In this document: positions 17,484-25,981 of the stretch, in pieces
Layout of the letters: the number at the start of each line of letters is the position of its first letter
How positions within the stretch are numbered: position 1 is the first letter of the stretch
DNA from: Ketogulonicigenium vulgare WSH-001
Lineage (GTDB): Bacteria > Pseudomonadota > Alphaproteobacteria > Rhodobacterales > Rhodobacteraceae
Direction: 5' to 3'
Assembly (NCBI RefSeq): GCF_000223375.1
Contig: NC_017384.1
Coordinates: 1-64,000, forward strand
Length of the DNA: 64,000 bases
Notes under the pieces: generated by a model
Told to the model about the DNA's origin: nothing
Databases searched by the model: none
Seen by the model: only the letters and a program-made list of their open reading frames with translations
Made by a program: the position numbers and the translations under genes

Positions 17484-19991
17484 TCACGCCTTTTGCAGCA
17501 GGTTCGCCAGAATGCGGAACGCGCCGGGGGTCAGCTTGTCCAACTGGTGATGCAGCACCAGCGCGGTATGGGTGTGACGGCCCGCACCGACCTCGGCACT
17601 CAGCAGCGATCCTTCCAGCGGCTCCTCGCCGCGGTCGTTCATCGCCAGCAGCGACACATAGGCCGCATCCCATTCCGAGGCGAAATAAAGCCCCCGTTCC
17701 TTGTCCCAGCCCGCCCAGTCATCGGCCGAGATCACGTTCGGCTGGTTCAGCAAGGGGTGGTCGGGGGCCAGCACGGTGACGGCGGCATTCGGATCGGTCA
17801 CGCGATACCGGATCGAGGGCGAGCCGATCACCAGACGCGCGGCAGGCACCGTGTCGGGGTTCCAGCCATCCGAGGGGCGGTGATACAGTGTCACAAGGTG
17901 GCCGCCCGCCGCGATCCATTCATGCACCTCGGCAATGCGCGAGGTGAAATCGCGCCTGCGCCCCAGCGCAAAGACCCCGACCACGATCGTGTCGAAATCG
18001 CGATAGGCGCCCGATGCCATATCTTCGGGGGTCAGCTCGGTCAGATCGACCCCAAGGCGGCGGATCCATGTGGCGACATTGTCGTTGTTCGATCCGATAT
18101 AGGCGACGCGCGCCTCGGGGATCTTGGCATCGACAACCTGCACTTGGAACGCGACCTCGCTGGGCACGACAGCCTTGCCGGTATGGGGATATTGGAAGGT
18201 TTCGACCTTATAGGCGGTCTTGCCTTTCAATGTCGGGTTCAGCACCAGACGCGCCACACTCAGATCCGATGGCGGCGCAAGGCGGAAGGTTGCGGCAGTG
18301 CCAGCGGGGTCCGCATCCCCGGACAGCACCCAAGTTTCCGGCACCGGAATGACCAGATCGCCGATCGTTGCATTGGTGACGACGGCCTCGATCTCGGCGG
18401 GTTCTGCGCCGTTTTCCATGTTGAACACCAGCGCCTCGGGGCGCAGGGTCAGGGAATTTTCCGGCACGATGCGCAGGGCATCCTCGAGATCGACGACGAC
18501 CGTTACCGCGCGGCCGCCGACGCTAAAGGTCACGCGCATCCAGGCATCGCCATTGCCGCCCAGCGGGTCATATTGCGGCTCCATCGGGTTTGTCAGCGCG
18601 GCCGAGGTTGGCACATCGACTTTGACCTTGCCGTCGGTGCCTTCGGACGTGGGCAGATCGCCGGCGGTCAGCACCTCGACCAGATCAACGGTGACGGATG
18701 CGGGGGCATCGACGAGGGTGCGGATCTCGACCGATTGACCGGCAGGTACATCATTGCCGTCCACAAACGAGCGGATCTGCACGCCAGCGGCGATGCGGAT
18801 CACCTCGGCCACTTCACGCTGTTTGCGGGTCAGGCGGTGGGCAACTTGCGGTGCCAGCGTCTCGGGCAGGGCAGCGGTTGCAGCATCCAGCGCATTGGCC
18901 AAGGCGACGGCCTTTTCCAGCACAGATTCAGGATCGCCATAATCGCCATGCGCGGCGTCGATCAGGTCTTGGGCCTCGCGCAGGGCGGCGGCGCAATCCT
19001 CGGGCATGCCGTCCATCGTGGCCAGCGCGCCAACAGTGGCCAGCAACCCATCGCGGATGTCGTTTTCCGCGCCGCCCGCGCCGCCGCCGATGACGCGCGC
19101 CAGATGCAGCGGCCATTCGGTTTGCGGCTCGGGGCGCCAGCGACCCATGCCTTGGGTCAGGTGGCAGGACCGCGACCATTCGCCCATCTGCGGCCATGTC
19201 GCACCCGAGATCTTGTCCCGTTCCGGCGCAGTCAGCAGCAGGGTCTGCGGCGGGGGCGGGGTTTCGTCATCATAAACACCGCCGCCGCCGCCCCAGGCCG
19301 GGTCATACATTTTCGGCACTTCCCAAGGGGTCAGGCCCAGCTCGGTAAAGTGGTGGGTGTAAACATCATCGCGGCCCGACAGCTCGACCGCCTTTTTCGT
19401 CGCGACGGTCGCGGCGCGGTGCTGGCCGTGCTGGCCGGGCGTATCAAGGAAGCAGTTGAAAATCGCATCGGGACGATAGGCGCGAAAGGCCCAGACCATG
19501 CGTTCCAGCACGCGATCCTCGCCCCAGCGTTCAATCGTGTCGTCGGGGTCTTTGGTAAAGCCAAAGTCATGCACGGGATCGGTGGTGCCCATGCCGCCAA
19601 AGGCCAGCGCCGCATCGAGCGCGCGCGATGCCGCCTGCATTTCGCGTGTGCGCAAAACGCCCAGCGCAATGCCGCGCTCGGGCCCGATCGAGTTCTGGCC
19701 GCCTTCGCCGCGCGTCATGCAATACATCACAGGATGGATGCCATAGTTGAACCGCAGCGCCGCAAGCATACCCGATGGCTCGTCATCAGGATGCGCGCCC
19801 GTGGTCATGAACGTCACGGTCGAGGTCAGACGCTCCAGCGCGCGGGCAAGCTGGATGATCGAGGGTTCGCCCTGTTGGCGGGCAATCAATTGTAGGTCAG
19901 TCAGCGGCACTGCAAAGGCGGGAATCGCCGTGCTGGCAAGGGCTGCCGGCACCGTTGCCATGAACAGGCGCCGCGTCATTTTGATCGACAT
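17484..19991 (-). CDS. Exported PIG-L family (LmbE-like) deacetylase with long C-terminal extension
   Basis: 835 residues. The N-terminus KMTRRLFMATVPAALASTAI-PAFA is a signal peptide with twin arginines, possibly Tat. The PIG-L/LmbE zinc domain follows: AHPDDE at 66-71, RGEGGQN near 94, the LRTREM motif, and the HGQHRAA histidines near 166. This family removes N-acetyl groups from amino sugars. The C-terminal half has beta-sandwich-like segments and ends in a glutamine-amidotransferase-like domain (DFDTIVVGVFALGRRRDF, HEWIAAGGHLVTLYH). A low-complexity Gly/Pro stretch lies near 230. The start is supported by GGAGG seven bases upstream. It has its own AT-rich upstream region, so it may be a separate unit after the dehydrogenase genes. 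Exact substrate unknown. Confidence 0.85.
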   Translation of the reverse strand: MSIKMTRRLFMATVPAALASTAIPAFAVPLTDLQLIARQQGEPSIIQLARALERLTSTVTFMTTGAHPDDEPSGMLAALRFNYGIHPVMYCMTRGEGGQNSIGPERGIALGVLRTREMQAASRALDAALAFGGMGTTDPVHDFGFTKDPDDTIERWGEDRVLERMVWAFRAYRPDAIFNCFLDTPGQHGQHRAATVATKKAVELSGRDDVYTHHFTELGLTPWEVPKMYDPAWGGGGGVYDDETPPPPQTLLLTAPERDKISGATWPQMGEWSRSCHLTQGMGRWRPEPQTEWPLHLARVIGGGAGGAENDIRDGLLATVGALATMDGMPEDCAAALREAQDLIDAAHGDYGDPESVLEKAVALANALDAATAALPETLAPQVAHRLTRKQREVAEVIRIAAGVQIRSFVDGNDVPAGQSVEIRTLVDAPASVTVDLVEVLTAGDLPTSEGTDGKVKVDVPTSAALTNPMEPQYDPLGGNGDAWMRVTFSVGGRAVTVVVDLEDALRIVPENSLTLRPEALVFNMENGAEPAEIEAVVTNATIGDLVIPVPETWVLSGDADPAGTAATFRLAPPSDLSVARLVLNPTLKGKTAYKVETFQYPHTGKAVVPSEVAFQVQVVDAKIPEARVAYIGSNNDNVATWIRRLGVDLTELTPEDMASGAYRDFDTIVVGVFALGRRRDFTSRIAEVHEWIAAGGHLVTLYHRPSDGWNPDTVPAARLVIGSPSIRYRVTDPNAAVTVLAPDHPLLNQPNVISADDWAGWDKERGLYFASEWDAAYVSLLAMNDRGEEPLEGSLLSAEVGAGRHTHTALVLHHQLDKLTPGAFRILANLLQKA

Positions 19992-20056
19992 TTTTATACC
20001 TCCACTTGGCCCTGCGAATCGCGGGCAAGGGAAAGTCTAACAGCGTCGAATTAAAT

Positions 20057-20070
20057 AACTAAATTTACTT
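20057..20070. promoter_or_regulatory. AT-rich near-palindrome upstream of the PIG-L gene
   Basis: AACTAAATTTACTT is symmetric except at one position pair. It sits in a very AT-rich stretch about 65-80 bases before the PIG-L start, the expected promoter region. The same region follows the isomerase terminator, so PIG-L probably has its own promoter. The binding protein is unknown. Confidence 0.35.
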
Positions 20071-20099
20071 AATCATTATTGCGACGAATTTATGAACGC

Positions 20100-20134
20100 A
20101 AAAACGCCGCTGCACGGGAGGGCGTGCAGCGGCG
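20100..20134 (-). terminator. Strong intrinsic terminator after the exported isomerase gene
   Basis: A perfect 12-bp stem, CGCCGCTGCACG with CGTGCAGCGGCG, a 6-base loop, and a run of five T on the minus strand right after it. It lies 61 bases past the isomerase stop and ends the GMC operon. Confidence 0.85.
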
Positions 20135-20195
20135 AGGGGGCCCAAGGCGTATGAAACGGCGCGGGCCCGGAGGAGCACCCGCGCCGTCCATCCGA

Positions 20196-21047
20196 TTAGC
20201 GCGTCGCGCCTTCGGGCAGGTTGCCAGCCAGGAAAGCCGCGCCTTCTGCGACGACGACCGAGGCATCAACCGGCATGTCATGCTCGATGATATACCACTC
20301 TGCGCCAGCGGCTTCGGCGGCGGGCAGGATGGCGTCGAAATCGACAACGCCGGTGCCGAGGATCGCAAAGCCGCGCTCGGCCTCGCCTTCGCCGGTCGGG
20401 TAGTTGTCTTTGGCATGGATCGCGAACAGGCGACCGTCAAAGCGGCTGATGAATTCGGCCGGCTCGTATTCGGTGCGGGCAACCCAAGCGACGTCCAGCT
20501 CGGCCTCGAGGCCCTCGCCAGCGGCGTCGAACATGATTTCAAGACCGGTCTTGCCATCATAATCCACCAGCTCGAAAGCGTGGTTGTGATAGGCCATACG
20601 CATGTCCTGTGCAGCCAGCGTCGCGGCAATCTCGCCCAGTTCGGTGCCCAGTTCCGCCCAGCCCTCAGCGGTGGTCGGGCGCTGGTCTTCGGGCAGGAAA
20701 GGTACGGTGATGACATCGTTGCCGATGGCTTTGTTGAACGCGATCACGGCATCAACGTCGTCGCGCAGGGCGGCCAGTTGGGCGTGGGTCGAGATCGCCT
20801 CGATGCCATGCTTATCCAGCAGCGCCTTTAGCTCTTCGGCGGTGACATTCTGGGTGCCGACGGTTTCAACAGCGGTGACGCCCGCGGCGGCAACGGCAGC
20901 AAGCTGTTCGTCCAGCGTGCCAAAGTCGCGCAGCGTGTACATTTGCGCAGCGATCGGCAGGTCGGACACGGCACGCTCTTGTGCAAAGGCGGGGGCCGTG
21001 ATGGCGGTGGTTGCGGCCAAAATGGCGGCGTAACGGATAAAGGTCAT
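20196..21047 (-). CDS. Exported sugar phosphate isomerase/epimerase-like TIM barrel protein
   Basis: 283 residues of the xylose-isomerase-like TIM-barrel family (AP_endonuc_2 fold). Markers are the N-terminal AQMYTLRDFGTLDEQLAAVA strand-helix, KALLDKHGIEAISTHAQL, MRMAYHNHAFELVDYDG, and the C-terminal IIEHDMPVD metal-ligand region. The N-terminus FIRYAAILAATTAITAPAFA-QE is a clear Sec signal peptide, so the enzyme should work in the periplasm, unlike most relatives. It is the last gene of the GMC operon before a strong terminator. Location next to an exported flavoprotein suggests it acts on an oxidised sugar or glycoside there. The precise reaction is unproven. Confidence 0.8.
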   Translation of the reverse strand: MTFIRYAAILAATTAITAPAFAQERAVSDLPIAAQMYTLRDFGTLDEQLAAVAAAGVTAVETVGTQNVTAEELKALLDKHGIEAISTHAQLAALRDDVDAVIAFNKAIGNDVITVPFLPEDQRPTTAEGWAELGTELGEIAATLAAQDMRMAYHNHAFELVDYDGKTGLEIMFDAAGEGLEAELDVAWVARTEYEPAEFISRFDGRLFAIHAKDNYPTGEGEAERGFAILGTGVVDFDAILPAAEAAGAEWYIIEHDMPVDASVVVAEGAAFLAGNLPEGATR

Positions 21048-21077
21048 GATGTCCTCGTTCAGGGTAAAGGGGTTAAA

Positions 21078-21629
21078 TCAGGTGGCCCAAGCGCGCTGGC
21101 CGGGCTCGAGCGGGACATCCTCGTACATGCCGGGGACGGCCACGTAATCCAGAACTTCGGTTGCGCCGACGCGCGATGTGAAGAAGCCAAGCAGGGTCAG
21201 CTGCTTCATCATCGTATAGAAATGCGGGTTCGCTGCCGTGCCGACGGCCTTTGCCTCGACCTCGAGGTCGGTGACAATGGCGCGGCGCTGGTCGTCGCTG
21301 AGGCGGACAAACGCGCCGCCAAAGCGTTGGGTTGCCGTGCGTTCAATCGCGGCAATCCCATTGCGGAAGGTCGTGCGTTCGGTGCCGCTGTAACAATCAG
21401 CGACGAACACGGCCATAAAGGCGCCAACTTCGGCATCTATCGCACCGGGGGTATCGGTGCGGGGGATGATCACCTCGGCCAGATGGTCGAGGGTGGCGAT
21501 CTGGGCATCATCCAGCGCAAAAGTCGGCATATCCGCCGGATATTGCGCGGGCTCGGCGCTGACGCGGCTGCCAATCAGGGCCATGCCGGTCGTCGCTGCG
21601 ATCATTTGCAAAAGTGAGCGGCGATCCAT
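21078..21629 (-). CDS. Gluconate 2-dehydrogenase subunit 3 family protein (Tat-type small subunit)
   Basis: 183 residues. The start MDRRSLLQMIAATTGMALIG carries a twin-arginine type leader (DRRSLL) with a cut near VSA-EP. The body matches the gluconate_2-dh3 family: IATLDHLAEVIIPRTDTPGA near 47-66, VFVADCYS, and the KQLTLLGFFTSRVG stretch. In known enzymes this subunit carries the folded GMC flavoprotein across the membrane by the Tat path. The GMC gene lies directly upstream with a TAATG overlap, which fits. The start at 21629 has GGGAGACC upstream. No cytochrome c subunit gene is adjacent; electrons may go to a separate acceptor. Confidence 0.85.
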   Translation of the reverse strand: MDRRSLLQMIAATTGMALIGSRVSAEPAQYPADMPTFALDDAQIATLDHLAEVIIPRTDTPGAIDAEVGAFMAVFVADCYSGTERTTFRNGIAAIERTATQRFGGAFVRLSDDQRRAIVTDLEVEAKAVGTAANPHFYTMMKQLTLLGFFTSRVGATEVLDYVAVPGMYEDVPLEPGQRAWAT

Positions 21630-23317
21630 TACAGGTCTCCCTTTTTCAGCGCGTCGACGGCGAATTCGGCGGCGCGGGCGGTCAGTGCCATATAGGTCAG
21701 CGACGGGTTCACGCACGACCCCGAGGTCATGCAGGCGCCGTCGGTGACGAAGACGTTCGGGGCGTCCCAGACCTGGTTATTGCCGTTCAGCACCGAGGTT
21801 GCCGGATCGCGGCCCATACGGGCGGTGCCCATTTCATGGATGCCCATGCCGGGTGCGTAGGGCGTTTCAGTGCCCACGACATCCTTGACGCCTGCCGCTT
21901 CCAGCATGTCGATGGCGTCCTGTTTCATGTCCTTGCGCATTTCCAATTCGTTCTCGCGCAGCGAGACATCGAACGACAGGACGGGCAGGCCCCATTTGTC
22001 GGTCACGCCACGGTTCAGCGAGATCTTGTTGTCGTGATAGGGCAGGATCTCGCCAAAGGCGGTCATGTTGATGCCCCATGCGCCGGGGGTCGATAGCGCG
22101 TTTTTCAGCTCGGCCCCGATGCCCAGCTCTTCGGCAGGGCGGCTCCAGCCGCCACGGCTGGCCGAACCTTGATAGCCAAAGCCGCGGATATAATTGCGGC
22201 CCTCGTCGCCCGGCACGTTGCGGAAGCGGGGGATATAGAACCCGGCCGGGCGGCGGCCGTAGTAATACATATCCTCGTAACCCTCGATCGTGCCACGGGC
22301 GCCGACGCGGAAGTGGTGGTCCATGACGTTATGGCCGAGTTCCCCCGAGCTGCTGCCAAGGCCGCCTTCCCAGACATCCGTCGCCGAGTTCATCAAGATC
22401 CAAGTCGAGTTAAAGGTCGACGCGTTCAGGAAGACGATATTGGCGGTATATTCATAGGTGAGGCCCGTTTCGGCATCGATAATCTCGACGCCGGTGACGC
22501 GCTTGGTGTCCTTGTCATAGATCAGCTCGCGCACGATCGAGAAGGGGCGCAGCGTCAGGTTGCCGGTCGCAACGGCGGCGGGCAGGGTCGCCGATTGCGT
22601 GCTGAAATAGGCGCCATAGGGGCAGCCCAGCACGCATTTGTTACGGTACTGACAGGCCGAGCGGTGCTGTTCGGGGCGCGGCTCGGTGATGTTAGAGGTG
22701 CGCGAGTTGATCAGATAGCGCTTGCCGCCATAGGCCTGCTGAATGCGGGCGGCGACGTCTTTTTCAACGACGTTCAGCGGGATCGGCGGCAGGAACTCAC
22801 CATCGGGCAGCACGTCAAGGCCGTCGCGGTTGCCGGAAATACCGGCGAAACGTTCGACATAATCATACCAGGGGGCGATGTCACCGTAGCGGATGGGCCA
22901 GTCGATCGCGATGCCTTCACGGGCGTTCGCTTCGAAATCCATCACGCTGTGGCGATAGGTCTGGCGACCCCACATCAGCGAGCGGCCACCCACATGGTAG
23001 CCACGGAACCAGTCAAAGCGCTTTTCCTCGACATAGGGGTTTTCCTGCTCGTTCGCCCACATGCCATAGGTCGATTCTTGCAGCGGATAATCGCGGCGCA
23101 GGACGGGGAATTCTTCCTTCATCGCATTGGTCGGACGACCACGGTGGGGATAATCCCAAGCCTCTTTTTCGGCGTTCACGTAATCTTTGACGTGTTCAAT
23201 ATTACGCCCGCGTTCCAGCATCAGGACTTTCAGGCCCTTTTCGGTCAGCTCTTTGGCTGCCCAGCCGCCACTAATCCCCGATCCGACGACAATTGCGTCG
23301 TAATGCATATCCGCCAT
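21629..23317 (-). CDS. GMC-family FAD sugar dehydrogenase, large subunit
   Basis: 562 residues. The FAD dinucleotide motif VVGSGISGG lies at 10-18, then YHVGGRSLMWGRQ, a Cys-containing segment RNKCVLGCPYGAYFS near 235, and the C-terminal active-site block HEMGTARMG followed by SGSCVNPSLTYMAL. No leader of its own, so it is expected to be exported with the Tat-type small subunit encoded next. The arrangement matches periplasmic gluconate/fructose/glucoside dehydrogenases; glucoside 3-dehydrogenases belong to the same group. Three TIM-barrel or Gfo/Idh neighbours make sugar C3 oxidation plausible, but this is inference. The start has GAGAGGAAG upstream. First gene of its unit, behind a 461-base leader with an operator. 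Confidence 0.85.
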   Translation of the reverse strand: MADMHYDAIVVGSGISGGWAAKELTEKGLKVLMLERGRNIEHVKDYVNAEKEAWDYPHRGRPTNAMKEEFPVLRRDYPLQESTYGMWANEQENPYVEEKRFDWFRGYHVGGRSLMWGRQTYRHSVMDFEANAREGIAIDWPIRYGDIAPWYDYVERFAGISGNRDGLDVLPDGEFLPPIPLNVVEKDVAARIQQAYGGKRYLINSRTSNITEPRPEQHRSACQYRNKCVLGCPYGAYFSTQSATLPAAVATGNLTLRPFSIVRELIYDKDTKRVTGVEIIDAETGLTYEYTANIVFLNASTFNSTWILMNSATDVWEGGLGSSSGELGHNVMDHHFRVGARGTIEGYEDMYYYGRRPAGFYIPRFRNVPGDEGRNYIRGFGYQGSASRGGWSRPAEELGIGAELKNALSTPGAWGINMTAFGEILPYHDNKISLNRGVTDKWGLPVLSFDVSLRENELEMRKDMKQDAIDMLEAAGVKDVVGTETPYAPGMGIHEMGTARMGRDPATSVLNGNNQVWDAPNVFVTDGACMTSGSCVNPSLTYMALTARAAEFAVDALKKGDL

Positions 23318-23778
23318 ACTCGCTTCCTCTCAGGTTGCTCTTGGACTTGTTCGGACAAGACCTCTCTGGCGCTGACCGGAGGGCGGCAGCGAGAGGGCAT
23401 TGCAGGTTTGTATTGGGCGCGCCGCATATGGACCGGCGTAGCCCCTGATTTGCGATAGGCCGTATCATCGGACATGCGCGATCATGCGCTGCAAGAGGGC
23501 AGCGTTTGCGCAGGTTATGATATGGCAAAACCCGGTCATGCCTGATCCGCACCGCGGTATCAGGGCCATCTTGGGTTAATCGCACCGGGCCGGATTACGG
23601 CTGGCGCAAAGCGTTCCTATTCATGATTGTCTCTCCCTTCCGTCCGCCTCCTCCAAGGCGGTGTAACCGAATGTTACCGGTTACATGGATTTCTAGCACG
23701 ATTCGAACGTGGTTCAAAATGAAAAATGACAAGTTCGTGCAACTGTGGGTTGTTTTGCGCGGTTGCCCGCGCAAAAAC
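23318..23778. other. Long leader/promoter region of the GMC operon
   Basis: This 461-base stretch separates the Gfo/Idh gene stop from the GMC start, both on the minus strand. It holds the LacI-type operator at 23662-23686 and a small inverted repeat (CTTGT at 23346-23350, ACAAG at 23355-23359) near the GMC ribosome site. No coding frame in it looks real. The distance from operator to GMC start (about 345 bases) leaves room for a long untranslated leader. Confidence 0.55.
23662..23686. promoter_or_regulatory. LacI-type operator upstream of the GMC operon
   Basis: TGTTACCGGTTACA (23672-23685) is a near-perfect palindrome with a central CG, the usual form of LacI-family sites. An overlapping second symmetry pairs TGTAACCG (23662-23669) with CGGTTACA (23678-23685). 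The same ACCGGTTACA half appears before the ABC binding-protein gene at 31601-31610. The LacI gene at 25982-26998 is the obvious candidate ligand. Confidence 0.7.
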
Positions 23779-24903
23779 CTACTGGTTGATAGGCTGCCAG
23801 CGCCCATCCGCCTCGGACGATCGGATCGCAGCCATGATAAAGCGCAGTCCCTCGATGCCGTCTGCCAGTGTTGGCAAGGTGGCTGCGGGCTCCTCGCTGC
23901 GCAAGACGCCCGCGAAATCCTGATAAAGGGTCGCGAAAGCTTCCAGATACCCTTCGGGGTGGCCCGAGGGGACGCGCCCGATGCCGTTGCTGCCCGCGCC
24001 ATTGCGGGTGATGATCTGGGTCGGCGCGCCGAACTGGCTGAAATGCAGCTGGTTCGGGTTTTCCTGTTGCCAGTCCAGCGATCCCTTGTCGCCATAGATG
24101 CGCAGGCGCACGGAATTCTCGTGCCCAACGGCGACCTGACTGGCCCAGAGCATCCCCTTTGCCCCGCCCTCAAAGCGCAGCATGATATTGGCATTGTCGT
24201 CGACGCGGCGACCCGGAACAAAGGCGTCCAGATCGGCGCTGAGGGATGTGACCTGCAAGCCGCTGACAAAGCGTGTCAAATTATAAGCATGGGTGCCGAT
24301 ATCGGCGATGGCGCCGCCCGCGCCTGATTTCGCGGGATCGGCCCGCCAGGCGGTGCCGTTTTGCTCGGCCTCGGTCGCCTCGGTCAGCCAGTCTTGCGCA
24401 TATTCGGCCTGCACCATGCGGATCTTGCCCAGATCACCGCGCGCCACCATCTCGCGCGCGAGGCGTACCAGCGGGTAGCCGGTATAGGTATGGGTCAGCA
24501 GGAACCGCGCGCTGCCCTTGGGGGTGACGCTTGCCAGCGCCTCGGCATCCTCGAGGGTTGCGGCCAGCGGTTTGTCGCAGATCACATGGATGCCCGCCTC
24601 GAGGAACGCACGCGCAGGTCCTGTATGCATATGATTTGGCGTGACAATCGCCACAACCTCAATGCCATCGGGGCGCGCGGCCTCGGCCTCGGCCATCTGT
24701 TTGAAGTCGGTGTAGATGCGGTCTTCGGCAAGACCCAAGGCCAGCCCGCTTTCGCGCGCAACCTCGGGGCGCGAGGATAGGGCCCCCGCGACCAATTCAT
24801 ACTGACCGTCCAGACGGGCGGCAACGCGGTGAACATAGCCGATAAAGGCACCGGCACCGCCGCCGACCATCCCAAGGCGCAGGGGGCGTTTGAAATCCGA
24901 CAT
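23779..24903 (-). CDS. Gfo/Idh/MocA family oxidoreductase
   Basis: 374 residues, cytoplasmic. The Rossmann motif LGMVGGGAGAFIG lies at 9-21. Family signatures AIVTPNHMHTGPARAFLEAG and HVICDKPLAATLEDA (EKP-type catalytic Lys) are near 85-118, and the C-terminal domain has GGAIADIGTHAYNLTRFV near 195. Such enzymes oxidise or reduce sugars and their keto or inositol forms with NAD(P). The start ATG overlaps the stop of the isomerase gene (TAATG), so they are co-translated. Position in an ABC sugar-uptake operon indicates catabolism of the imported compound. It is the last gene before the GMC leader. Direction and substrate are not readable. Confidence 0.85.
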   Translation of the reverse strand: MSDFKRPLRLGMVGGGAGAFIGYVHRVAARLDGQYELVAGALSSRPEVARESGLALGLAEDRIYTDFKQMAEAEAARPDGIEVVAIVTPNHMHTGPARAFLEAGIHVICDKPLAATLEDAEALASVTPKGSARFLLTHTYTGYPLVRLAREMVARGDLGKIRMVQAEYAQDWLTEATEAEQNGTAWRADPAKSGAGGAIADIGTHAYNLTRFVSGLQVTSLSADLDAFVPGRRVDDNANIMLRFEGGAKGMLWASQVAVGHENSVRLRIYGDKGSLDWQQENPNQLHFSQFGAPTQIITRNGAGSNGIGRVPSGHPEGYLEAFATLYQDFAGVLRSEEPAATLPTLADGIEGLRFIMAAIRSSEADGRWQPINQ

Positions 24904-25958
24904 TATTTCAGGCCCAGCATTTTCAGGTTCATATCCGCATCGACGCCGGTATTGGCGAAATCGTCAAAGGCACGCTCGGTCACGCGGATGATGTGGTCGC
25001 TGATAAAGGCCGCACCTTCGCGGGCGCCATCCTCGGGGTGCTTGATCGCGCATTCCCATTCCAGAACGGCCCAGCCCTCATAGTTATATTGCGCCATTTT
25101 CGAGAAGATCGACTTGAAGTCGACCTGACCATCGCCAAGGCTGCGGAAGCGGCCGGCGCGGTCCAGCCAGCTTTGGAAGCCGCCGTAAACGCCCTGACGG
25201 CCGGTCGGGTTGAACTCGGCATCCTTGACGTGGAACATGCGGATGCGTTCGTGGTAAATGTCGATGAATTCAAGGTAATTCAGCTGCTGCAGGATAAAAT
25301 GGCTGGGGTCATACAGCATATTCGCGCGGCTGTGATTGCCGACGCTGTCCAGGAACATCTCGAAACTGATGCCGTCGTGGATGTCCTCGCCCGCATGGGT
25401 TTCATAGCACAGATCGACGCCGCATTCCTCGTAAACATCCAGAATCGGACGCCAGCGCTTGCCCAGTTCTGCGAATGCCGCCTCGACCAGACCTGCGGGG
25501 CGCTGCGGCCATGGGTAGAAATAGGGCCAGGCCAGCGCGCCCGAAAAGGTCGCTGCCGCATTCAGCCCAAGATTGGCCGAGGCTTTCGCCGCCAGCTTCA
25601 CCTGATCGATTGCCCATTCCGTGCGGGCGGCGGGATTGCCGCGCACGGCGGGGATGGCAAAGCCGTCAAACGCCTCGTCATAGGCGGGGTGAACGGCGAC
25701 CAACTGGCCCTGGATATGGGTCGAAAGCTCGGTGATCGACAGACCATGCGCGGCAACGCGGCCAGTCAGCTCATCTGCATAAGTCTTTGATTCAGCAGCC
25801 AGGCGCAGGTCAATCAGCGAGGTTTCGACGGTCGGAATCTGAACGCCTTTGAACCCCAGACCGGCCGCCCAGGCGCATATATTGTCGAGATTATCGAACG
25901 GAGCCTCGCTTCCCACGAACTGGGCAAGGAATACTCCGGGGCCTTTGAGCGTTTTCAT
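24903..25958 (-). CDS. Sugar phosphate isomerase/epimerase family TIM barrel protein (cytoplasmic)
   Basis: 351 residues, no signal peptide. The xylose-isomerase-like TIM barrel is seen in WAAGLGFKGVQIPTVE near 31, HIQGQLVAVHPAYDE near 95, the metal-ligand region CYETHAGEDIHDG near 210-222, NMLYDPSHFILQQ near 241 and FHVKDAEFNPTGRQG near 270. It ends VLEWECAIKHPEDGA. It is paired with the Gfo/Idh gene by a TAATG overlap, a pairing typical of keto-sugar and inositol-like catabolism. It lies 23 bases after the LacI gene. It is longer than and clearly distinct from the exported isomerase at 20196-21047. Confidence 0.85.
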   Translation of the reverse strand: MKTLKGPGVFLAQFVGSEAPFDNLDNICAWAAGLGFKGVQIPTVETSLIDLRLAAESKTYADELTGRVAAHGLSITELSTHIQGQLVAVHPAYDEAFDGFAIPAVRGNPAARTEWAIDQVKLAAKASANLGLNAAATFSGALAWPYFYPWPQRPAGLVEAAFAELGKRWRPILDVYEECGVDLCYETHAGEDIHDGISFEMFLDSVGNHSRANMLYDPSHFILQQLNYLEFIDIYHERIRMFHVKDAEFNPTGRQGVYGGFQSWLDRAGRFRSLGDGQVDFKSIFSKMAQYNYEGWAVLEWECAIKHPEDGAREGAAFISDHIIRVTERAFDDFANTGVDADMNLKMLGLK

Positions 25959-25981
25959 GATTTCCGTCTTTCTGCCCGTTT

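Noticed and set aside
17466..19895. Plus-strand open frame of about 800 codons across the PIG-L gene
   Set aside because: It is the antisense shadow of a clear PIG-L protein in GC-rich DNA; Arg/His/Gly-rich, with no family or ribosome site.
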